64,000 nucleotides of DNA from Porites lobata (GCA_942486035.1 CALNXK010000173.1:971001-1035000); one strand, 5' to 3'; numbered from the stretch's first letter, positions 1 through 14,335 are shown. Notes: generated from the letters alone by a model not told the origin. A program made the numbers and translations.

Positions 1-2404
1 AAATGCAGTGACAATGAAAAACTGTTACCTTCAGATTGCATTTCACAAAACCCAGAAAAATTGGCGTTAAGAATTCAATTAGGAATCTAAGAAGATGACT
101 TTCTGGAACCCTGTACTACTGCAAACACAAAGTTTGAAAAATTGTTGTGGAACAATAAGTTAACCACTTTTTTCAAATTCTCAACTCCTTTTATAACTAA
201 AGCTTCATAGTAAAATACCGTAAAAGTAAATTTCAATGTTTGTGTTGTTTGTTTGAATTCTGTTCCAAATGTATGAAAATGAACTCGAATTATTATGACG
301 TTTGAAGCTTAATTAAAAACCAGTAAATGCAAAACGTATTTTGCCATCAGCACTGCTGTGTTGCTTGTTTTGAAACGCATTCTTTAGTCCTTTCATGAGC
401 CCTCCACGCTTATTGCATTTCTCTCCTCTGGGAACTAAACTCTATTTTCATGTTCATTCTTCGAGAAAAAATTAAATTCTCTTGTATTGACCCCCAACAT
501 GGCCGCCTTGTCACGTGGTTGCAAACAAAGATATAAGCTCAGGGCTTGTAAGCGGAAATTACGGTATTTGTGTTATTTAACGCCATTGTGTTGTATGCCT
601 ACGCTTATTTGCTGATATGCCCACGTTCCTGACATTTTGTTTTTGTGAGTACCTTGTATTGAGAAACCAGTGAATTACTAGGACAGTTTTAAAAATGCTT
701 TGGCAATTCACAGGCTTCTCTGCATTACATCTGAAATTATCTGTACCGATCTGTTCTGTTTCCACGTTTGTAGGTCTTTGTGTCGGTCTGTCTGTCTGTC
801 TTGCGGTGGTTTGTCTGTCTGTCTGTGTGTCAGTCGGTCTGTCTGTCTGTGTGTTAGTCGGTCTGTCTGTCTATCTGCCTGTCTGTCTGCCTGTCTGTCT
901 GTCTGTGGGTCGCTCGATCTGTCTGTATGATATATTCGTGTTGCTCCGTCCGTCTGTCTTTTGCTATTGCACAAAATCATACTTTCTCTACCTTGTGCAT
1001 CGTAACGCTCCCAACACACATACGTTGCTTTTTGTGTCATCTGAATCATCCATTTGGCTGTGAATCAATTTAAAGCAACTCTGTTCTCTTGACTATGATA
1101 AAAATTTGTCTCTCTCTAGTCCATTCAGAATCATTCCTAACATCCAACCAGTCTGTATTAATATGTTATTAATTGTAAATTAACCTTTATGATGCTTCGA
1201 TTTTATCACTTCACGAGCCTCGGAACTCAAATCACAGGTAGCAAGGCTGAGCTTCTACTCTTTCCCTGTCATATCTTCAGTCCAGTATCTTCTTGGTAAG
1301 GTTTCTCTGTGCATGAACTTGTGGGCGTAATTAGTCTATAAACACTATGTAATTTACGTTATATTTTAACGGTTGCATTATGTCTCTGCAACAAATGATT
1401 GTTACTATAGTTAATTTAATAATCAAGGTCGATGGACAACGACACATAAGCAGCTCTTTTAAGAAGCTAAATCAAACTTTTCTGAATTATTGTGACTTTT
1501 GATTTTAGTAATAAATTTTGTAAACTTTGATTATGTTACACCTTAACTGTATAAAATTCTGTGTTAATTATTTTTTTAAGTTTCGGCATAGTTGCAGGCG
1601 GTTAAAAACAGTTTAATGGTACCAGAGTGTTCGCAATCCCCTATTTATCCGTAAGATGGTAGAGAACGAGCGCTACAGGTGGCCATCTCGACCGACTCGA
1701 GCTTGAAGAAGACTATTCCATCTACTATAAACCCCGACGCACTCCGTCCGGGGAAATTTGAAACCAATAATTACAAAATGGCTGCCAGTGACGGTGATTG
1801 CTCGATCTCGACGATCTTACTGAAAAATAGGACGCTATGAAGAGTCTAAATGGTGCTTACAATGAGTCAGTACATAAATGAAATTGAAGGATAATGTTCC
1901 TTGTTGATATAAGTGAGAAAAAAAGATGAAAATCAAACAATTTAAGATTTTGAAGATAAAACTAAAGAATTGTCTCCTGTCTCTTAAATGTCGCTTAAAA
2001 TAACTTAAAGGTTAACCTGACAGCGGGAGAAGAGAAGATTGTACATTCTTGAATATCTGGCGTTCTGTATTCTTTTGTAGGAGGACTGATGTCAAGGAGC
2101 AATTTGTTAGTAGAAACAGCGTTTTCTTTGAGTGTGCAATTTCTTTGTATCATCTCTTTAAAGCCTCTGTGTTTCCGGTTGTATTAGGGGAGATGATGCG
2201 GGCGAGTGGTCAGAGTACTAGGCTTAAAATAAAGGTGGATACGAGTTTAACTCCTTGTCCAGTTTTTAAAGGCTGGGGCACACTTGGGACATGTTTAAAA
2301 TGCCTGACATTTATGGTTCAGATGTGTGCGTCATGAAAGGTTTTTTTGCTTGATTTTCACTACAATTTTTTAACTTGTGATTTATTACTTTTTTTGTTTA
2401 TTAG
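1..2404. other. Non-coding sequence upstream of first visible kinesin exon
   Basis: No exon could be supported here. Because the first visible kinesin exon at 2405 opens with an acceptor site in phase 0, and the motor domain is missing, this is most simply an intron of that gene. It contains a TCTG microsatellite near 779-930. Around 1650-1845 lies a GC-richer patch with the look of a dispersed repeat. The open frames in this stretch are low-complexity or lack any recognisable domain. Confidence 0.5.
779..930. repeat. TCTG microsatellite
   Basis: An interrupted run of TCTG and TCGG-like tetramers. It explains the open frames on both strands here, which encode only Ser-Val-Cys-Leu or Asp-Arg-Gln-Thr repeats and are not genes. 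Confidence 0.85.
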
Positions 2405-5400
2405 AAGCTGAATCATAATCATGAAGGAAAAGATCAGCCATGGGGCGAGCAAAGCAGCGAGGAAAGCAGCACGGAGGAAGATGAGGTAGGTTCCACTTTT
2501 TCTATTTTATCTTAATTGTTGGGCGCTCACAAATCTTTAGCTACCCAAGCTTCAAGTTTGTGCTCTCTTACACGCTTTGTTAGTTAAGTTTATTGAAATC
2601 GCCGTGGGTAAATCTTTAAAACCTCACTTACCCACTCGACCCATAAAATGTTAGGAAGTTTAAGATACCACGACGGTGAAAAGTGACTTAGCGTTCTTTG
2701 AAATTTCAACGTGATTTTCCCAACTCGCTCATTTTGTGTAATGTACGCAAACCCTCCTGGATTTGAATTCCCTAAGAATCGTATAAAGAGAGGATAGATT
2801 CAGCGTCGTTTGTTCGAGTTCCCGATAAAAAGTGAAAATAGGAAGTTTCACGCCGTAGTTCCAGAGGGACGCAAAGAAATGTACCAAAAAGTGTGCTTCA
2901 CGTGTAAAGTTGTTTGATTCTAGTTGTTTCCATTAGTGATACAGAAAATGTTTCTAACTTTGGAGGCATCATTTCGTGGAGCGATTGACCGCTTATGAAA
3001 TCCTTTAAGTCTGATCATCGAACATTACTTCTGCGGCGGCATTAATTTTTGTAACCGTTCCCTGCTGAAGATGGAGCTGCCGTCACGTGATCATCCGAGC
3101 CACATCAATGTCTAGCTGTTTTCAGGGCAAAAGCAGAACCTTTTTCTCAGCACTTTTTAGACCCTGAGTACTGGTCGGGTCCGCGAGATTGAACCCTACT
3201 CTGTGGGCGCGATCCATTCAACCAAAATTCCAACCGGTCCGACCGGGAAAAGTGGTCCACCTCAAAAGGTGCACCCGTTTTTCGAAACTTTCCCGGTTGG
3301 TCCGAACCGATCCATTGAATTTTGGACCGAAATTTCCGGAAATTTTGGTTGAATGGATCGCGCCCCGTATCTTAGCGTTCTACCGACTGAGCTAGTACTG
3401 CTGCGGTGTACCATACAGGTGCTGGAATTGTTAATCATTTGTCATATCATAAATTCATTTCTTGTCCGGCAGGAAAACGAAGAAGGTAATGAAGAGCAGG
3501 GAGATGATGGAGATGACGATGATGACGACGATGACTCAGACGATGATGAAGTGGCTTTAGGTATGCAGGGAAGATGAAGGGCATTTGATAAGAGCTTCAG
3601 TCGTCACTCCCGATTTTTAACTCGTGGGTACGCGCGAGCGTACCACGAGTTATTGCAGGGACTGAGATATGCAAATGAGTCACTCACTCACTCGTAGTAG
3701 ACGCACTTCGTAATTAATCGGGTCCGAACTCGAGAGCGCGAAGATCTATCGTTTCCAAAAAAGGACGCGCTCGCCGAAGTTCGGTAGCATCAAATTCCTC
3801 GCTGCGAGCGTGCATCGTGCGCTACAGCACGGTTAGGATAAAGGTCTTACCAAATTTAAGACAGGCAGGAATCTTTCAAATTAGTACGATTCAAAAGCCT
3901 TTGACCCATCCAGGCGTTAAACTTGACAAGAAGATGAGCATTTGCTCTTCGACTCCTTCAACTTCGACGCTGGCTTGATCTCCTACCTTGTAGCACTGTA
4001 GTAGGTTATGTGTATGAATGAATTTATGGCGGTCACTATAAAACACGGACTGCGGACTACGGACTGCGGACTGGGTATAAAATGCGGACTATAAAATACG
4101 GACTGGTGAAATGTATGGTATTTTCTTCTTAAGGACTCCCCAAGATCACGGGGGGAAAATGGATGATAACAATAACAGCGGAAATCGAGATAAGAAAACA
4201 TAAGCTAATGTTTTGCGTCCTACTTCGCGGAGGAGTTGTGTCGGCTTTGTATGAAATGCGTTTACTTGTCAGTAGCCTGGCTTCAATTAGCCTTACTTTC
4301 ATCCCATTGCTTCGAGTCGTTTTTATGGCTCGATCGTTTGCCCCGGTCGTTTGCCGGCGGAAGTTTCATGGAAAAGGCATTAAATTTGAGACTTTTCGCC
4401 AAATCATGTGACCATCCTCAATGGCGTAGTGGCTATGTGAGGTCCGGTTAATCCGAAGGTACCGGGTTCAAATCCCGCTAATGACCTTCTTTTTCCCTTC
4501 TTCCTTTTTTTTTCTTTTTTGTTTTGTCTTGTTTGCTTATTTGTTTTGCTGTTTTTTTTGTTTTGTTTTTAAATATATACTTAAATAACTGTTACTAAAG
4601 TGCAATAAACAGCAAGAAAAGTATTGTGTTTCCAGAACAAAGATAGTATATTTATAATATGAATTTCTATCATTTTCTAAAATTCACTGTGGGAAAACCA
4701 GAGGTGATAACTAATTGATTTTTTTTGTAAACAACGTACCCACGAGTTGACGATAGTCTTTCTTTGATTTACTTTCGTCTCCTATTTATCCTGGCACTTC
4801 CACTACGGTTCGAATACCTGTTCACAGACACACTGCACAACTTTGGCAAAGTGTGAAACAGAACCTATCTGATATGTGACTAGCCTGCGAAAAGCAGACG
4901 TTTCTCCTCGCTCATCGCCGCTGGGGGACGTTTCGCGAATTTCTGTCGCTGAGTCGCAGACGTTCCTTCTCGCGAAACGTCCCTTAGCGGCGACGAGCGA
5001 GGAGAAACGTTTGCCGTTCGCAGGCTAATATGTGACGCAACACTTTCGAGATCGGCACGGCACAGCTTGACTCCGTCACAGAACTCGTGCCAAAAGCACA
5101 GTTTCTATATGTGAACAGAAGCACCATCCGGTATATGGTTTTCATGCCGTGTAAGAGTATCCAATGTGGTATGAACATGGCCGAAAGCTGCCTACAGACT
5201 CCACACCGCGCACTTATGCACTTTTATATGATTTATAACAACAGATAATGGCCGTGACTTGTCAGGCGATCTGGCTGATCTGTCAACTGAGATTTCCATC
5301 AAAGAAAAGCTTATTGATGAGCTAGAGAGTAGCCAGAAGAAGCTACAATCACTGAAGACACAGTATGAGGAGAAACTGTCTCTTCTGCACAACAAGATCA

Positions 5401-6336
5401 AAGAAACTGAAACGGAGAGAGATCAGGTAAATAAAGACTTGAAGACTAAAGAGTACGTTCCATTGGGGTAATCCGGATCAAGATCAAAGATGCAAGATCA
5501 CTTGGGTCAATTGATGTATCATGATCCAAGTGATCTCGCATCACTGATCCTGACGCGGATCATCCCAAAGAAACGCAGCGTAAAATCTCTTTCTAAACAG
5601 ACATGATTTCGCCGCGGTTAACTCCACCTAGCTTTATTCTCTTTTGTAAACTGGCGAGTTTACTCCCGGGTATAATTTAATATTAAGGTGGAGTTTTCAT
5701 GGTGTTACCCTGGGCACAGTTGTTCGAAGGCCGATTAGCGCTTAACCCGGGTTTCTTTTCCTTGTGTTCAAAAGAATTTTCTCGGATAATTTTCTCTGTT
5801 ATTTTTAGAGCTTCCAGTCATCAACTTGTAGACAAATAGAATTAAAACTGAAATGCTTTTGAAGCTTTCAAATCTGAATTCAAATCTCGCACTAACCCTG
5901 GGTTATCTTAACCCAGCGTTGAGATAGTACGCGCGCTCTGATTGGCCTAGAGGAGCGTTTGCATGAGAGTATGTAAACGTGGTTGTGGCGTCAAGGTGTT
6001 TTGCTTTTCGCGCGCATATCACATAAGCACGACTTAGAAAAAGTTTACGAGTTCAAAACTCGACAAGTTTACTTTATTTACCCATTCCTTCGTCGGCTGA
6101 AACTTGGAAAATCGTTACAAACAAGGTGTGTCAATTTTTTTTCACTTAAGGTGACATTTTAAGCGAAAAAAATCCGTATTTTGGAAAGCGACTTTTTGCA
6201 AAACAAGAACTGATTACGCGTGCAAGACTTCGTGTACAAGACTGCGACTGGTAAAAATTAAAAATCAGTGCCTTAACAAAGAGTTTTACGTTTTTTCTCG
6301 GGAAAGTTATTTTATACAAGCGATAGAAAAGTTTTC

Positions 6337-6367
<31 letters not shown>

Positions 6368-9300
6368 GAGGCGTAGAGAGAATTCTTGACAGTTATGCAA
6401 ACCCTCGACTTCGTTTCGGGTTTGCATAACTGTCTGGAATTCTGCCAACGCCTCTCGTGTATATATCAGGCTATGCAAACACGGAAAACGCTTTCTATTG
6501 CTTAAGTTGAGAACAAGTGTTCAAAAGTCAGTCAGTACAAGACAGCAACAAAATAAAGTTTTACGAACCGTCTTAAGGTAAACGAATATTTCTGTAATAC
6601 ATTGTAGGTACATGAGAGCGTACCCGTCACTTTCTTGGCCGTAAGCAATACAAAGACTAAGTGCGCTACTTCCGGTTCTCGATATCATGATCTATCACAC
6701 GCTCTCATAAACCGTTTGACCGCAAGTCAAAATAGTTCATGATAGTTGTTGATGGTTTCACTGTTACAAAGTACGTTCAAACTTATCAACTTAGAGGTTT
6801 TGTGAATTAAGAAAGGACTTATGAAATGCATTTTTTTTCTTAAAGGGTTGGGCATAACTTACTAGTTGTATTTTAATTTACTTTCTTTAAAGGTGCTGCA
6901 AAGCGTGAGAGACCAAGACTCTAAATCAGAGGAGAAGGTCCGGCAAGTACGTGGAGATTACGAGAAAAAAATAAGCCACTTGCAAGGAGAACTAAAAAAG
7001 ATGCAGGCTGCCAAGAAAGAACATGCGAGACTTCTTCGACAAAAGGCACAAAACGAGCAGCAGCTGAGAACATTTCAGAGTGAGCTGAGTGAATTAAAGA
7101 AGACGAAAGTTCGTCTTATGAAGCAGATGAAGGAGGAAGCGACGAAGAGCAAACAGCAAGAGACTCAGAGGAATAAAGAGATCGCACAATTGAAGAAGGA
7201 GTCGCGATTAAGACAAATGACTATTAAAAATTTGGAAATGGAGAAACGGCAGAGGGATATTGTGCTGAAGAGAAAACAGGAAGAGGTAGAAATTTATTGT
7301 GCGTGCAGGCCTGTCAATAATTAGGGAACTTTAGCAATGACGACGGCGACGGCAACCAGGACGTCAAAAAAGCAATAGGTTTATTACGCAAAACAACAAC
7401 TTTGCAGGTGCATCACGCTTTCTTGTACATTTATTTACTGTCCTTGCATGACTACGACGTGAAAATACCTAGTTGCGAGTTTTATGGAGGACGTAAACAA
7501 TCGACGACGAATCTCTTTTTCGCTCTCTAAACTTGAGTACGGTCCTTCAGAAATCAACTCCAGGGAAATTCGCCTACACTTGCCATTTTCAACAAATTGG
7601 AATAAACGCGACAAAGATTGGAAAAACGGGAATTCATTTCAAAACTGACGTTTTCGCTGCCGTTGCCGTCGTCGATGCTAAAGCTCCCTAATTTTTCTTT
7701 TTTGACAGGACATACCGTAAACTGCCGCTTATAAATACTGGGCTTACACAACTTTGTAAGGGGTTTTAGGAGAGCTTATAAATGGAGGGGCTAGTAACGG
7801 GAATAGGAAAAGCGCGTGGAAACAAGCCATAGCAGTGCTGATCAAAATACGTTTTGCATTTACTGATTTGGAATTAGGCTTCAAAACGTCGAAACAACTC
7901 GAATTCAGAGGCGGGGGCATATAATTAGAGCTAGAGGGGGCTTGTATCCGGGGGGGGCTTATCATCTAATGTATTTTTTTTGTTTTTAGATAGATTGGCC
8001 TATAACTGGCAGGCTTAAAAGTGAGGGGGGGGGGGGGGCTTAACGGCAGTTTACGGTATGTCCATGCAGGTGACCCTGAAGCCAATCGGCTAATTATGAA
8101 TGCACTGCTCATATCTTTTACCGGAACTTCAGGAAATAAAAAGGACCACACAAAATGCTCCTCATAACTGGTCAGCAACTCTCATTTGGAATGTTACAGG
8201 TTCTAAGGGCCTGGGGTAACCCGCCTGTCCATGTAATCTTTCATATGGTCACCCAACCTATCATTTAAACGCGATCAAATAAAAACGAGAGATAGTGGAG
8301 TGGCGCGTTACCTCACCTACCTGGGGTCCCCCACCTCCATGTAAACAGGCCCTAATACAAGATTTAATCATAGTTTATGAAACAAAATGAAGCATACCGC
8401 AGGAAAGTACTGCTCAGTAGCTTTCATTTTAATGTCCCACCTTAGGATTTCATCCGCAGACTTGAAGTTAGAACCATCTTGTAGAGCACAGTAAACAGTA
8501 CCAGTATAAAGTTCTTCTTAGTACCCTCCTTTTGAATGGCCACAAATTTCATCCCCATATTCAAGAGGTAGAACCAACTTTTTCATAATAAACTGACCTT
8601 CCAGTAGCTCTCATTTGATGCTGGGTCTCATTGCGGACGATGGAGTTTCAAACCACTTCGGACCAGCATGAAATACTGCACAATAGATTTCATTTGAATG
8701 GTCACTGTTTAGAACCACCTGAATTCTACTTAATAAACTCGTCACAAATAACTTTTCAGAACTGCTCAATAGCTTCCGTTTCAGTGTCGTCACGTAAGAA
8801 TTTAATCCACAAACTCCAAAGCGTGGAACTGCCCTGTACTTCGTAATAAACAATGTCAGAGAGAAGCGAACTTGACTTGCTAGGTATGTACCTTTCATTT
8901 GAATGGTCGGTATAAAATTTTCTCAGATCTAACGGCTGCCACCTCCAGTACGCGACGTAGTACAAGCATTCAGATTTTAAACACTCATCTGAGGGGTATA
9001 GTAATTAGAAACTATTACCAAAAATTCTTACCTTTTATAATTGAAGAGCGATCCTCGCTGTTACTCGTTTAAAAATGCTCTCTGATACATTAGTTAGTAA
9101 ACAAGCTGTATGATCAGATGAAATGAAAGTTCCAGTTTCCTGTTTCGCTCTTAATATTGAGAATGCGTAACTTCATATTACGAAGAAAAATTACCGTCGT
9201 CATGTGTAATTGCGAAGTACTGATCTCTTTGATATCCCTTCCCTCCAAAATCATGATAGTTCTTTCGGTTGTCCCAATTATCGTATTGAATTATTTTGGA

Positions 9301-12300
9301 AAAATTCCGTGCGAGCTTGCATGTCTCTCAGATATAAGACAGTTCGGCTCTCGATATCCTTCAACATACAATTCAAACTGACAACGTCATCAGTTTAAAC
9401 TCCACAGAATGAATTTGTGTCAAAGAACATACCTTAATATATGGCTCTGTGTTGCCAGGAAATATATTATTTACGGCTATGATTGCAGATGGCTTGGATA
9501 AAAACAGGTTTGCTCTCGAAAACTTTTGCCTAAATGTCATCGTTGTCGATAAAAAACCTGTTGAAAGTGGCAGTGGTTTCATCTTCGTTTGTCAACCAAC
9601 TTCATGTCTTTCCTTCTATGATCTTGCCGTGAAGGTAGAGTCTAATGGTCGAAAAAAAAACTTTATTTGAATTTCACTATTTTACGTTTCCTACTGGAGA
9701 CGGTACTGCCATTTTACGTGATCATCTGCGAGCCACGCGAAGGGCTAGCCGTTTGCAGAGAAAAGGCGGTACCTTCTTTTCACAGTTATTTTGAGACCCT
9801 GAGTATTGTTCCGGCCTCGGGAGTCGAGCCCGCGACCTCCCGCTCTGCAGTCAAGCGCGCTACTGACTGAGCTAGCGGATAAATTTCACTTTGCCCACGA
9901 ATGTTTTTGGTGTATGTTTACAAATTTGCCAATTTCAACACTCAAGATATTGGCAAGCTCTATATCTTTTTTGGCTGTTTTACCAGGATTGCTATAAACG
10001 TTAAGGTAAATATACCGTGAGCTGCATTTGCGTCCCTTCGGCTTCGTTGGGTCGCGTGTTGTTTCTATTTTAACACTTCTAAAGAACCAAACTTGGGAGC
10101 TAGGGTGAAGTGGAGGTGGGTTTCTAAACATAAATGGCAATTACTAATGTTCACTAAATCAGTAACCCTGTGGTACTGTAAAAACTCGCGACTAAGAACC
10201 TGCGTTTTCCCAAGGTAGCCTAAATAAGTTCTTACCTAAATGTTAATTGGCACGAATTTAGGCTATTCAGGTTCTTATTAATTGGGTTCTTATTTACTGA
10301 AGGAAAAAATACGTTGTAGCTAAGAGTATTGAGTGGTCTTCAACTTATTCCTTTCATAAAATCTGCATACAAATGCATGACAGTTGGGGTAATAAGGCAC
10401 CTGTCTCCAAAGAGAATTTTGAATGTTGACTTATCTTATTTGCCCAAGTGTACAGAATTGTTTTCATAGATTTTAGGAAATTAGAACCTCTTTTAAATTT
10501 TAGGCTAAACAGGTTTTTGTATAGAGGAGGCCTAACTGGCAAATTTTAGCATAACAGGTCTTAATAACCAGGTTCTTACTCGCGGATTTTGATTGTAATG
10601 TCAAGTCTGCGAGGAGTAAGTACCTTTCCCAATGTTTTCCACTGTTTACAAGTGCCTTCAATTCCTGCTAAGAGAGCCAATTCCTTTCCACAGGTAAAAG
10701 CCCTTAGACGTCAACAGAAACCTATGTCTGGCAAGCTTGGGGAACAACGAAACCAAACGATGTCGAGCACTCGAGAACTCAATGGCACTGAAACAAGTTC
10801 ACATGATTTCAACTATAACACTTCGCGTGCTGTCACTTCAAGTACCTCGCTTAGCAGTTCATCTTCAACTTCAAGATTTTCTGGTGTAGCTGGTAGGCCA
10901 TCTGGACTTCCGGTCAAATCGCCAAGAAAGAAGAAAACCATGGAGCAGGCCTCTCGTAGCGCTAAGAAGAAATGGGACGTTATCGATAAGAAGGTGAGAT
11001 AATATTTGAGTTCTCTTGTATATGATATCAGAGATAATATTTCAAATTTGTCATGTATAGCTGATTCGATAAAAGTTGCTGTTGGCATTGGAAATTGCTA
11101 ATTGGAGGGCCATTGTTTGGTGGTCACTCCAACAAATCATTTAAGTGGGTTTCGTATGTAAAAATGCCCAATTGCCTGTTACCAATGCCCAAAGCAACCT
11201 TTATTGAATGAATATGTATGGATTAATAAATTGCACGCGTGTTTTCAAAAGCTGCAGAACGAGAAATATTGATGCTAACCAATCTTTTTTAAGGAATGGC
11301 CCATTTGAGTGTTCTTAGCCTCTTTTTCAAAGCGAGGTCTGGTACACAACCACTCATCAACTTGCGCTGGAATGAAAACGTCTATTCATAGAAAGGGTAG
11401 CGCCAGGACTCCCTTTGAAAAAGAGGCTTAAGAAAATTTGACATGGCCTGCTATTCCCTGTTTTGTAAACACTGAAACCCCAAAATAGAGATTTAGGAAT
11501 CAGACTGTCCCAGTCTGAAAATTACGGACCTTAAGATCCGAGGACGGCGACGGCAGGGAAAACGTCGCAGAAAAAGTAAATTCGCGTTCTTTCAATCTTC
11601 ATCACGATTAGTCCAAGTCACTAACTTTGACAAATGTAGGCGAACCCTCCTAAAGTTGAATTCCAAGGAACCATATCCAAGTTCGGAAAGAAAGAGGAAA
11701 TTTCGTCGTCGCTTGTGTACTTCCTCTGTACATCGTGAAAATAGGCATTATTTTTCACGTCGTAGTCGTGCAGTGACGGCAAAGAAATGTACAAAAAAGC
11801 GTGATGCACGTGCAAAATTGTTGTTTTGCTAATTAAACCTATTGCTTTTGTGGCGTTCCCTTCGCCGTCGCCGTCGTCAGATCTTAAGGTCCCTAATTAT
11901 TTCATTATGGAAAGAAAAATTTGCAGCAGGATGAGTTAGATTGTACTGAAACCATCTACCTTGTTTACTTTGGACCTCTTCTATCTTGTTGAGTTGGCTA
12001 GTCTAAGTGTAACAGCTGCGGGTTTCCTGACTTCTTTTGACTCAAAATTTAACAAACCACCGTTTTTTTAATTCTCATTCCTCAGGTAACGTCATTGATA
12101 CTCAAAAGACAGACTATCGCAAATATGGAATCTGACATGGATCGCTGGATACAGGACCGCGATCGTCTCAGCAAACAGTTAGAAAAGTGTCAGATGAAAT
12201 ATAACAGTGCTGTGTCATCCCAAAAGGTATTTTTGAGCATATGATAGTAGGAATTCCTATCTAACTCTCACTTCGCCTATTCCGCCGGACGTTCAGGTAG

Positions 12301-14335
12301 TGGACAGTGGGTGAAACAGAGAGCGAAAAGAAAAAAAACAAACAAACAAACAACGACAACAACTAAACAGCAAAAGGAGCGGAAGAAAAAGAAAGGAGTT
12401 TCCCTCGCCCTCTTGCCGTATTCCCCTAGCAGTTTTTTCCTGCTCACTTCTCTGTCCCGTTCCCCGCTCTCTGGTCGCCTGAAAAGGGCTAGATCGCACC
12501 AGTCCTTGTCACTGACTCAGATGACTGTTTCGTGTGCCCAACTATGGCGTTTACCATTTCGGCTTGTTACACAATCCTTCCTCGCGTTCTTTAAAGAAAA
12601 CTACGTGAGGAGCAACAGATTTGTATTTTTTTTTATTAAATGTACCTGTCGGCAAAAACGTTCCTCTGATTTAATACTTTTTCTGTAAAACGTTCACAGG
12701 AAGAAGGCAGTGTACAGGAGATCAAGGAACAGCTAGAGGCTCTGACAGCACACATGGATTACGTGCAAGAAAATATCACAGACTGTCAAACAAGTATCAT
12801 GGAAATGGAGGTACAAAAGTTTACTCTTTAGAGCTTTTAGGGGAGGACAGATAAGAAATATGCAAAAGCGCGTGACATAAGTCTCCTGTTTCACGGAGGG
12901 TTCTTGGATATGTCCTTCGCTGCCCGTAAGGCGTAACCAGGCCCGGGCCGCACAGTAATTAGTAATCCTCACAGTTTGCTCGCAGTCTGTTTTCACTAAT
13001 AGTCCTAAAGGTACTTTTTTCCTCCACGCTTACAAGATTCAAGCTTGGGAATGCAACCGCCTCTCATCGCTCGCTGTCGCTGGCACGTTTCGGGAGACGT
13101 TCCCAGCGACTGGGAGCGATATGAGGTGGCTGTATATTCAAGCTAACAGGATAACAAATGACGGAAAACTCTTACCACTATGTAGTCATCTTTCCTTGCC
13201 TCAATGATAATGGCATAACTTTTAAATGTTGGCTGTTGTTTTCAAATTTCAGTTCTTTTCCACTCTAGCTACCCACTGACAAAGACTTGTAGCGACAGTT
13301 TTTAACGAGTTTAACAGTTGTTATCTCCTATCTTTTTTGTCTGCAACTGTGACTCACAAGCGACGAATGATAATCCCTGAAAAAAGGTAACATTTAATAG
13401 GCAAGTAAATTCACGCTCGTTTATTTGTAGGAACAAGGTGGAGATACTGCTGAGATTGGAGAATTTTTCGCGACATGTACACTGTCCGAAGCTCGTATTC
13501 TTCTGGAACATTTCCTAACCAAAGTTATATCTCTGGTGAGAAACAAATCCTTGTTAGATTGCTTTTAAGAGGACGTCGTTAAGCAGAGGCTTTGACGTTT
13601 AATTTACTTGAGACAATCTTAAAGTGTGATCATTCATAGTCTGTAATGCAGGCGCATTTTTGCAGTGTGTTTTGGGGAGAAAAGGGAAGAGTGCAAAACA
13701 GTCCGTTTTTTTCTCGAAATCGGTCTTTCAAGGCGCGAAACGCCGGCGCGAGCACTTTCACTTGACCGCTCGCGCGTGTTCTTGACCTACCCAAACATAC
13801 GGGCTGTTTTGTAGTGTAGGGCGAAGGCTGCTTGTTTATGTCCACAGTGGAGTGGTACATGTGACCATCTTTGATTTTACTACTGAGGAAGATTGAGAAG
13901 AGTAGAAATAGCAACCCTTGGGGTAGGTGCTCGGGTGGAAGAAAAAGGCGTTGCAGGGGGAGGTGGAGAGGGGAAGAAAATACTCGCCCAACCCCTCGAC
14001 TGTTTTGAAATGCAGCATAACCGGGTGAAAAAAAATCACTCCCCTTTCTAATTTTAACTACTGTTGTTTTTCTTTTTTGATAATCGCTTACCTTGTATTA
14101 ACGCTATCCTTTCTTTCAGGGCCACGAAGCTTCCTCTAAAGAAGCGTCAGCGAAAGAAGTGGAAGCGAGGTTGAATGCGATGAAGCAACACAATGAGCTT
14201 CAACAGGAATTACTTCAACACGTGCTGCAATATCATGACAGCTTCAGCAGTATCGAAAATCTTGCAGCCGCGGCTGTTGGAACGGACTCTGAAATCAGTG
14301 GTTCAGAACTGAGGGATCGATTGAGAGGATCGCTG
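2405..14335 (+). CDS. KIF21: KIF21: acidic tract, coiled coils and regulatory region (exons 1-9 visible)
   Basis: Exons 3473-3560 and 5245-5426 join an Asp/Glu tract (a run of eight Asp) to LSGDLADLSTEISIKEKL, a conserved KIF21 start to the long coil. Exon 6893-7285 (131 codons) is continuous heptad coil, including KKTKVRLMKQMKEE and REIAQLKK-like segments typical of the family. Exon 10694-10993 is Ser/Thr-rich and ends in KKKWDVIDKK, leading into a second coil (12086-12810). Exon 13431-13535 holds LSEARILLEHFL, matching the part of vertebrate KIF21 that folds back on the motor for autoinhibition. This last assignment rests on family knowledge, not on structure prediction. Confidence 0.9.

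Noticed and set aside
695..1063. Overlapping open frames on both strands rich in Ser-Val-Cys-Leu
   Set aside because: They come from the TCTG microsatellite, which is open in several frames.
2049..2336. 95-codon open frame before the first kinesin exon
   Set aside because: No kinesin similarity, no splice sites placing it in phase, and no known domain.
4408..4490. Functional tRNA gene
   Set aside because: Pol III boxes fit, but the acceptor stem does not pair and the anticodon arm is poor.
12311..12688. 125-codon open frame with Lys/Thr runs
   Set aside because: Intronic, low-complexity start; it lies between two exons that join in phase without it.
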